Below, one piece after another: positions 58,182-64,000 of a stretch of 64,000 nt of DNA; positions within the stretch are counted from its first letter, which is position 1; every line of letters starts with the position of its first letter. Origin of the DNA: WYEG01 sp049414625 (GTDB lineage: Bacteria; Desulfobacterota; Thermodesulfobacteria; Thermodesulfobacteriales; Thermodesulfobacteriaceae); contig JBMSAU010000138.1 of the NCBI GenBank assembly GCA_049414625.1, forward strand, positions 1 through 64,000, read 5' to 3'. A model generated the notes under the pieces. That model was not told the origin of the DNA. It saw nothing but the letters and a program-made list of their open reading frames with translations, and ran no database searches. The translations under genes were made by a program, and so were the position numbers.

Positions 58182-59531
58182 CTAATGAACCCTTTTCTCG
58201 GCAGTCTCTTCAACTTCTTCTAAAATAAAGTCTACCTCTTCTAAAGCAGGCTCATCAAGCTCGAAAATTTCCCGGATCAGGCTCACAGCAAGCCTTCCCT
58301 CCTCGTGATAGCCTTCCTTCAAAAACTTTATGGGATAGTAGAGGATCTTCTGGACTAAAGATTGAGTAAGCACTTCTAAGGCTTTTACTTCATCTGGTGA
58401 GAGGTTTTGCAGACGCTTAAGCGTTTTTTCAAGCTCCTTTTTGCGAATAGCCTCTATCTTCTCAGTGAGCCTTCTTATGGTTGGATGAAGGCTTAGCTCT
58501 GCAAGCCAACGCTTCATCTTAAGCACTTCTTCTTCAATGATAACCTGAGCTCTCAGGGCTTGCGCTTGCCTATGTTTAAGGTTCTCGGCTACCACGGCTT
58601 GAAGGTCGTCAATGTTGTAGAGATAGACATTCTCTAAGGAGTTTACCTCAGGCTCTACATCCCTTGGGACGGCAATGTCAATGATAAAAAGGGGACGGTA
58701 TTTTCGAGCCCGAAGGATGCTTGCCACAAGGTCTTTAGTTATGACAAATCCTTCAGCACCCGTTGAGGAGATCACAATGTCTGCTTGGGTCAGAACTTCT
58801 TTGAGCTCAGAAAGATGATAGGCTTTTCCTTTAAACTTCTCGGCAAGCTCAACCGCCTTAGAAAGGGTACGGTTGGCAATAAGGATTTTGCTTGCCCCAT
58901 GCGTTAAGAGATGGGTGCAGGCAAGCTCAGCCATCTCCCCTGCTCCAATAAGGAGCACTGTTTTATCAGAAAGGCTCCCAAGGATCTTTTTGGCAAGGAT
59001 GACCGCAGCGTAGCTTACTGAAACAGCACCGCCTCCAAGACCGGTCTCCGTCCGAACCCTCTTTGCCGTAAAGAAACACCGATGAATAATCTTGTTCAGG
59101 AAAAGCCCAGTGCTTTTGTACTCAAGAGCTTTTCTATAAGCATCCTTCATCTGCCCAAGGATCTGAGGCTCACCAAGAACCATGGAATCAAGCCCGCAAG
59201 CCACCTCAAAAAGATGCTTTATCGCAAGGTCATCCTCATACACATAAAGGTAGTTTGTAAGTTCCTCTTGATTGATCCCTGCAGAACCTGCTAAAAACTT
59301 TTTAAATTCTTCTAAAAACTTATCCTTTGCCTGTTTCTCAACGACCACGCAGAATTCAACTCGGTTGCAGGTAGAAAGAAAAAAGGCTTCCTTGAACAAA
59401 CCCTTTAGCCTTTCTCGCAGAAGTTGAAGAGGGTGCGGGTTTGCTTTAGCAAAGGAAAGCTTTTCTCTTATCTCAACTGGAGCTGTCTTATGGTTTAGCC
59501 CAATAAGAAGGATAGTATAATCAGCGAGCAT
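58182..59531 (-). CDS. hemA: glutamyl-tRNA reductase
   Basis: 449 aa. It reduces glutamyl-tRNA to glutamate-1-semialdehyde, the first step of C5 tetrapyrrole synthesis. ILLIGLNHKTAPVEIREKL opens it, the active Cys is C55 in FLSTCNRVEF, and GLDSMVLGEPQILGQMKDAY follows. LLIGAGEMAELACTHLL binds NADPH. ATG 59531 (AGAGGGG ten bases upstream) is preferred to ATG 59552. It overlaps the upstream HemX-like gene by 11 bp, the common hemX-hemA pairing. Confidence 0.94.
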   Translation of the reverse strand: MLADYTILLIGLNHKTAPVEIREKLSFAKANPHPLQLLRERLKGLFKEAFFLSTCNRVEFCVVVEKQAKDKFLEEFKKFLAGSAGINQEELTNYLYVYEDDLAIKHLFEVACGLDSMVLGEPQILGQMKDAYRKALEYKSTGLFLNKIIHRCFFTAKRVRTETGLGGGAVSVSYAAVILAKKILGSLSDKTVLLIGAGEMAELACTHLLTHGASKILIANRTLSKAVELAEKFKGKAYHLSELKEVLTQADIVISSTGAEGFVITKDLVASILRARKYRPLFIIDIAVPRDVEPEVNSLENVYLYNIDDLQAVVAENLKHRQAQALRAQVIIEEEVLKMKRWLAELSLHPTIRRLTEKIEAIRKKELEKTLKRLQNLSPDEVKALEVLTQSLVQKILYYPIKFLKEGYHEEGRLAVSLIREIFELDEPALEEVDFILEEVEETAEKRVH

Positions 59532-60339
59532 AGGTGTGAAACCCCTCTTCATATAGATTAATCACAAGAAAGGAAAGAATGAAGATGAAGCTACATATGG
59601 CAAACATGTAGGCAAGTTTTCTTCCCCTCCAGCCTATAAGCACCCTTTGATGGATCATGGCTGAGTAGATAAGCCAAAGGACTAAAGATAACACCTCTTT
59701 GGTAGACCACCTCCAGTAATCTCCAAGGCTGAGCTCGCTCCAGATGGCACCGCTTATGATTCCAAGGGATAAAAAAAAGAAGCCTTGGTAGAGACACCTC
59801 TCGCTTATCCTTTCTAAGGAATCAAGCGATGGAAGCCTCTTAAACAGAAAGCCAAAGCTTTTCCTCTTCAAAGTCCTATCCTGTAAAACGTACATCAAGG
59901 AGGAGACAAACCCAAGCAAAAGAAAAGCATGAGAAAGAAGAGAAGATATCGCATGAACGGGAAACCAAAGGGAACGAAGAAGGGGTATAAATGGCGATTC
60001 TCGAGGCTCAAGAAATATCCCCAAAAGGAAAAAAGTTATGGGTAAAGGAAGAAAAAAGGCACCAAGACTATAAGCTTTTATCTTCCCAAAGACTATGGAA
60101 AGGTAAGCTAAAACAAGCGTCCAAGAAAAAAAGGTAAGAGTATGATTGAAGGTCAAAGGGGTCCCTTGCCAAAGATTAAAGGATAGAGCTCCTACATAAA
60201 GAGTGTGAATGATAAAGCCTACCAAAGTAGTTCCGAGGGCAAGCCTATAAGCAGTCTTTTCAAGCGTTTTAAGATAAAAAATAAACCCTATGAAAGAAAC
60301 ACTGTATATAATTGGAACTAATACTTTTAAAAAGTTCAT
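59521..60339 (-). CDS. HemX/CcsA-family membrane protein
   Basis: 272 aa, 8 membrane segments of the cytochrome c assembly fold. SLGDYWRWSTKEVLSLVLWL corresponds to the WWD motif but has lost some of the usual residues (compare WGSYWSWDPKETWSL in the 18744 gene). Its place beside hemA fits HemX, which modulates glutamyl-tRNA reductase levels in Bacillus. It overlaps the Usp gene by 4 bp. Confidence 0.82.
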   Translation of the reverse strand: MNFLKVLVPIIYSVSFIGFIFYLKTLEKTAYRLALGTTLVGFIIHTLYVGALSFNLWQGTPLTFNHTLTFFSWTLVLAYLSIVFGKIKAYSLGAFFLPLPITFFLLGIFLEPRESPFIPLLRSLWFPVHAISSLLSHAFLLLGFVSSLMYVLQDRTLKRKSFGFLFKRLPSLDSLERISERCLYQGFFFLSLGIISGAIWSELSLGDYWRWSTKEVLSLVLWLIYSAMIHQRVLIGWRGRKLAYMFAICSFIFILSFLVINLYEEGFHTYAR

Positions 60340-60755
60340 TCGGTTTTAAGTCTTTTTCTCACAATGTACACCGAGCATGGAGCAAAGGCAGAAACCTTAC
60401 TTGCAGTGCTCCCAAGGGTATACCTGATAACATCCGGTCTTGTGCCCCTTGCGCCCATGATAAGAAGGTCAGCAGAAACCTTGTTTACGTAGTTTAAAAT
60501 GGCTTCAGCTACGGAATAATCCTCTAAAAGGATAGCTTCGCTTGGAACCTCTTGAGGAAGAAGCCCTTTTCCTTCTTCAAGAAGCTTTTTTCCCTTTTCC
60601 CTAAGGATTGAAACCTCCTCCTTTTCCATGTCTTCCCGTATGGCAACCACATAAAGAAGATAAACCTTGGCATCCTTCCCTTCGAGAAACTTCGGGAGCT
60701 GTCGTAACCCTTCCTTTACATCCTCTGAACCATCATAAGCTACTACTATTACCAT
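60336..60755 (-). CDS. universal stress protein, UspA family
   Basis: 139 aa. ATG 60755 is chosen since GGAGG sits just before it; another ATG lies four codons upstream. VIVVAYDGSEDVKEGLRQL opens the fold, and LIMGARGTRPDVIRYTLGST is the ATP loop (G-2X-G-9X-G(S/T), here GARGT with spacing kept). It is shorter than the 4466 protein. Role is stress or nucleotide sensing by family. It is coupled to hemX-hemA by a 4-bp overlap. Confidence 0.85.
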   Translation of the reverse strand: MVIVVAYDGSEDVKEGLRQLPKFLEGKDAKVYLLYVVAIREDMEKEEVSILREKGKKLLEEGKGLLPQEVPSEAILLEDYSVAEAILNYVNKVSADLLIMGARGTRPDVIRYTLGSTASKVSAFAPCSVYIVRKRLKTE

Positions 60756-60798
60756 ACCTGCCTCCATGTATTTATGTTTATTTAAAAAAAGTATTATA

Positions 60799-61566
60799 TC
60801 ATGTTTTCAATCTAAGGCAAATTAAAAATTCTTTGTTGCCCTTTGCCCCAAGGATTGGACTTTCTACAACGCCAAGGGGTTCAAAGCCAAGATCCTTGGC
60901 AAACTCCCAGATTTCGTTAACCACCTTAAAATGAAGCTTCGAGTCTCGAACAATTCCTTTTTTTACCTCCTTTGGAGAGAGCTCAAACTGAGGTTTGATA
61001 AGAGCTATTATTAAACCGTTATTTTTTAGTAGTTCTTTAAGAGCAGGAAGGACCTTTTTTAATGAAATGAAGGAGACATCAACGGTGATCAAGTCCATCT
61101 TTTCAGAAAAATGAGAAGGAGTAAGATACCTTGCGTTTATCCCCTCTAATACTACGACCCTTGGGTCTGCTCGGAGTTTAGGATGAAGAAGCCCTTTCCC
61201 CACATCAACAGCGTAGACCCTTTTTGCTCCTCTTTGGAGGAGACAATCGGTAAAGCCACCGGTTGATGCGCCAACATCTAAACAAATAAGCCCTGATGGG
61301 TCAACCTCAAAGAAGTTTAAAGCTTGCTCAAGCTTTAGACCCCCTCTTGAGACATAGGGGAGAGCCTCCTCAACCTTAAACTCAGCAGAAGGTGGGAGGG
61401 TTTGACTTGGCTTTAGCACAGGATGAAAATTTCTTCCGTCAAAGCTATAGAAGACCTTACCAGCAAGGATTAAAACCTTAGCCTTCTCCCTGCTTTCAGC
61501 AAGACCTCGCTCAACAAGAAGAAGGTCAGCTCGAATTTTTTTAAGAGGTCTCAAGGTCACGCTCAA
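60799..61566 (-). CDS. TlyA-family rRNA methyltransferase
   Basis: 255 aa. The S4 RNA-binding domain is at about 10-70 (RADLLLVERGLAESREKAKV). An FtsJ-like SAM domain follows: CLDVGASTGGFTDCLLQRGA, YAVDVGKGLLHPKLR, DLITVDVSFISLKKVLP, ALIKPQFELSPKEV. TlyA methylates 2'-O positions in 16S and 23S rRNA. The start is uncertain: TTG at 61566 (used here), GTG 61560 or TTG 61554 all lie in the overlap with the HDOD gene. Confidence 0.88.
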   Translation of the reverse strand: MSVTLRPLKKIRADLLLVERGLAESREKAKVLILAGKVFYSFDGRNFHPVLKPSQTLPPSAEFKVEEALPYVSRGGLKLEQALNFFEVDPSGLICLDVGASTGGFTDCLLQRGAKRVYAVDVGKGLLHPKLRADPRVVVLEGINARYLTPSHFSEKMDLITVDVSFISLKKVLPALKELLKNNGLIIALIKPQFELSPKEVKKGIVRDSKLHFKVVNEIWEFAKDLGFEPLGVVESPILGAKGNKEFLICLRLKT

Positions 61567-63103
61567 GAGTGATCAAAGAAATGCGGGTTTTACCCTGCTT
61601 TTTGATAAACTCTATTCCCTTTTTGATAAGGTTAATTAGTAAAGTTTCAGAGATGTCTCGCTTAGGATTGATTTCCTTGGGATTGTACGACAGGACAACC
61701 ACATAAGGACCATGATATTTGGGAAAGAGCTTTTTTAAATGCTCTTCTATTTTTCGATAGAGTCTTCTTGCAACGACCATCGCCCCGGTAGAAGGTGTGT
61801 GGGGAAGAAGTACAAAAATCCTTCCCTCATCTTCATAGGACAACAAATCGCAACGCCTAAGAGAAATTTTTATATCTTCCCCAAGGGCTTTTATGACCTC
61901 TACCTCCCCCTCAAGCCCAAACTTTTCCTTAAGCTTTTGGCTAACATCAAGGTCGATAAGAAGAAGGCTAAAGGGATAGACATATCTCCGAGCCCTTATC
62001 AATTCCTCTTTTAACCTACGCATAAAGTAAGGGAAGGAATAAAGCCCTGTTTTTTCGTCTAACAGGCTTTCCTTATCTAAACGTTCAAGCAACCGAAAGT
62101 ATCTTTCTAAGAGCTCTTCCTTTTCTTTTAAAAAAACAAACTTTGCCTCTTCGTATTTTTTCAGCAATTCCTTTAAATCTAACTCCTCTTTCTTTTGGGC
62201 TTCCTCTAACTCCTTAATGCGCCTTTCCTTTTCCTTCTCGTATTCACTAAAGGTTAAAAGCTTGTACTCATCAAGATTAAAGTGCTCAAGAAAGTTGTTG
62301 GCCACTCTGGGAAATACCTCTTTGAAGGCTTCAAGTTCCTCTTCGGTAAAGAATTCTCGGGAGATTTCCTTAAACTTAGTAAAGCGCTCCTCCCGGTTGT
62401 GGGTAAAAAAGCTACCTACTCCATGGTCAACCATCCTAAGAATTTTTAAATCTCTATGAATATCAGGTGGCAAAAAATTTTCCGGCTCCTGGTGATGATA
62501 CCTAAGGTTCAGGATAAACCTTCTAGGAAGGGAAAACTGTTCAAAGTATTCAGCTCCAACCTCAGCATGGTTTACACCAAAGACCTCTTCCTCCGCTTCA
62601 AATATTGTCTTTTCAAGGCGTCTTCTTTTTAGGACCTGTAGATAGGCTTGAGGGTTAGCGAGATAAAGGAGGATTACTCCATAGTCCATAAGCAAGCTTG
62701 CCGGAAAGAGATGAGCTGGGAAGGGGTCTATCAAGTCAGAAAGGAAGGTCGCTAATATAAGGTTTGATAAGGCCCTTGCCCAGAAAAGTCTAAAATTAAA
62801 CTCTGTAAAGGTTTGCCTGGTTAATAGTTTAGATAGATAACCAAGCACGAGGTTTTTAGCGAGCGTGTCCCCAAGGATCAAGATGGCAAGCCTAACAGAT
62901 GTTATCGGAGGGGCATCCTTTCTATACCTTGGAGAGTTTGCTATATCAAGGATAAACCGCTTAAGTTCAGGAGTTTCTTCAACAAACTTCCAAAACTCTT
63001 CTTCGGGTTTAAGAAGGTAAGTTTGAAGGATCTTTAGCCCAAGCTCAGGAAAAGAAGGAACCTCCTTTCCTTCTCTTTGAAAGAGCTCTTCAAGCTTGCC
63101 CAT
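61541..63103 (-). CDS. HDOD-domain protein with coiled coil and degenerate GGDEF-like domain
   Basis: 520 aa. HDOD covers about 15-210: FPELGLKILQTYLLKPEEEF, PITSVRLAILILGDTLAKNL, GVNHAEVGAEYFEQFSLPRR. A charged coiled coil (about 290-355) links to a GGDEF-fold domain: DEKTGLYSFPYFMRRLKEEL, FSLLLIDLDVSQKLKEKFG. The active loop reads LLSYEDEGRIFVLLP where GG(D/E)EF is expected, so diguanylate cyclase activity is unlikely; it may bind nucleotides or protein partners. ATG 63103 is chosen over TTG 63109; no ribosome site. Confidence 0.82.
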   Translation of the reverse strand: MGKLEELFQREGKEVPSFPELGLKILQTYLLKPEEEFWKFVEETPELKRFILDIANSPRYRKDAPPITSVRLAILILGDTLAKNLVLGYLSKLLTRQTFTEFNFRLFWARALSNLILATFLSDLIDPFPAHLFPASLLMDYGVILLYLANPQAYLQVLKRRRLEKTIFEAEEEVFGVNHAEVGAEYFEQFSLPRRFILNLRYHHQEPENFLPPDIHRDLKILRMVDHGVGSFFTHNREERFTKFKEISREFFTEEELEAFKEVFPRVANNFLEHFNLDEYKLLTFSEYEKEKERRIKELEEAQKKEELDLKELLKKYEEAKFVFLKEKEELLERYFRLLERLDKESLLDEKTGLYSFPYFMRRLKEELIRARRYVYPFSLLLIDLDVSQKLKEKFGLEGEVEVIKALGEDIKISLRRCDLLSYEDEGRIFVLLPHTPSTGAMVVARRLYRKIEEHLKKLFPKYHGPYVVVLSYNPKEINPKRDISETLLINLIKKGIEFIKKQGKTRISLITLERDLETS

Positions 63104-63196
63104 AGCCAAAGTTAAATGTAAAATAACGGTTAAACAAGCCTATTTTATCTAAGCTTTAAAAAGGAGACAAGAACTCTTTAGCTCAAGGGGGAGGTT

Positions 63197-64000
63197 ATGG
63201 GTAATGAGCTCAGAGAGCAGATGCTCGAGATAGCGAAGAGGGCAAAGAGGGTTTGCTCTACCTTGGCTAAACTCTCGACGGAAACAAAAAACAGCGTCTT
63301 AAAGGAGGTAGCCAAAAGGTTAAGGGAAAAGAAGGAAGAGCTAAAGGAAATAAACTCTCAGGAGGTGAGCCAGGCCCTTTCCTTAGGTCATACCAAGGCT
63401 TTCATAGATAGGCTAACCCTAACGGACAAAGTAATAGAGGGCATGGCCAAGGGGCTTGAGGAGGTGGCTCTTCTTCCTGACCCTGTGGGGGAGATTGTTA
63501 AGATGTGGAAAAGACCAAACGGACTTCTTGTTGGGAGGATGCGCATCCCCCTTGGGGTCATCCTTCTCATCTATGAGAGTAGACCCAATGTGACCATCGA
63601 TGCCGCAGGACTATGTTTTAAGAGCGGAAACGCGGTGATCCTTCGCGGAGGCAAAGAATCCCTTAGGTCTAACCTTGCTTTGGCTGAGGTCTTTAGAAGC
63701 GTTCTTCGGGATTTTGGCTTGCCTGAAGATGCCGTGCAGGTTGTTCCCACCCCTGAACGGCAAGCCATGGAATACCTCCTCGAGCTTGAGGACTATATCG
63801 ACCTTGTCATCCCAAGGGGCGGTGAAGGCTTAATTAGGTTTGTGGTTGAAAAATCAAGGATCCCGGTTATCAAACACTATAAAGGGGTCTGCCATGTTTA
63901 CGTTGATGAAGAGGCAGACTTAGAAAAGGCTATTAAAATCTGCGTTAATGCTAAATGCCAAAGACCAGGTGTTTGCAACGCCATGGAAACGCTCTTAGTG
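63197..64000 (+). CDS. proA: gamma-glutamyl phosphate reductase, cut by the window edge
   Basis: 268 codons to the edge. It reduces gamma-glutamyl phosphate to glutamate-5-semialdehyde in proline synthesis. MRIPLGVILLIYESRPNVTI, CFKSGNAVILRGGKESL and LVIPRGGEGLIRFV are ProA motifs. The catalytic Cys is C260 in RPGVCNAMETLLV. GGGGGAGG precedes the ATG. The rest (about 150 residues) lies outside. Divergent from the HDOD gene; 93 bp separate them. Confidence 0.95.
   Translation, partial: MGNELREQMLEIAKRAKRVCSTLAKLSTETKNSVLKEVAKRLREKKEELKEINSQEVSQALSLGHTKAFIDRLTLTDKVIEGMAKGLEEVALLPDPVGEIVKMWKRPNGLLVGRMRIPLGVILLIYESRPNVTIDAAGLCFKSGNAVILRGGKESLRSNLALAEVFRSVLRDFGLPEDAVQVVPTPERQAMEYLLELEDYIDLVIPRGGEGLIRFVVEKSRIPVIKHYKGVCHVYVDEEADLEKAIKICVNAKCQRPGVCNAMETLLV

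Overview
The window reads as chromosome of a hyperthermophilic, Gram-negative, probably anaerobic bacterium. The strongest marker is a full-length reverse gyrase (50024-53602). Gram-negative envelope markers are a CpoB-type Tol-Pal protein, a TorF-like porin, a ZraP-like periplasmic protein and lipoproteins. Cytochrome c assembly factors, small monoheme cytochromes and the gene repertoire together suggest Thermodesulfobacteriota. That placement is inference from gene content; no rRNA is present. Genes are tightly packed on both strands, often with 4-60 bp overlaps. Four tRNA genes are present: Thr-CGT, His-GTG, Glu-CTC and Gln-CTG (minus strand).

Layout. 0.2-3.2 kb: DAHP synthase, phosphohexomutase and a DciA-like protein, then a decayed sensor kinase facing a ZraP-like gene. 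4.4-9.5 kb: UspA, then a minus-strand run of cpoB, a formyltransferase, dgt and recJ. 9.6-16.3 kb: galE, a thioredoxin-reductase-like flavoprotein, an NSS transporter, tRNA-Thr, ispF, a broken FKBP, an MFS transporter and a broken antiporter. 16.8-21.9 kb: argG, transaldolase, ccsB, a class V aminotransferase, a DedA protein and a zinc-ribbon protein. 21.9-28.2 kb: a complete ABC-2 exporter (two permeases, a double ATPase, an HlyD adaptor) with a flavin-reductase pseudogene wedged inside, plus a long TrmB. 28.2-32 kb: tRNA-His and a nitrogen cluster (TorF-like porin, amtB, glnK, class I glutamine amidotransferase) behind a textbook sigma-54 promoter. 32-45.5 kb: cytochromes, an unrecognised exported pair, radical SAM, purB, trpB-trpA-aroB, a LysR regulator, a tiny secreted lysine-rich protein and a PAS-HTH regulator. 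45.5-63.1 kb: a long minus-strand array with a peptide-binding protein, thpR, cinA, pgpA, a lipoprotein, reverse gyrase, radA, GT39/PAP2 membrane enzymes, hemA with a HemX-like partner, tlyA and an HDOD/GGDEF-like protein, with ssb on the plus strand. The right edge cuts into proA.

Three patterns cross the window. First, there is an unusual load of broken genes (sensor kinase, FKBP, antiporter, flavin reductase, C-terminally truncated amidotransferase), several with homopolymer indels. Second, two dispersed repeat families occur: a CTCGGGATGACA type that lies in frame inside cpoB and cinA, and a GC-rich hairpin type that partly serves as terminators. Third, several genes (lysR, ssb) have a -10 box about 6 nt before the ATG and no ribosome binding site, as expected for leaderless mRNAs; ispF and a radical SAM gene start about 20 nt after tRNA 3' ends.

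I did not find a phage, CRISPR array, intact insertion sequence or obvious defence island. The most original leads are the in-frame repeat insertions, a GlnK lacking the uridylylation tyrosine, the small secreted protein beside a monoheme cytochrome, and the exported pair at 33.1-34.4 kb.
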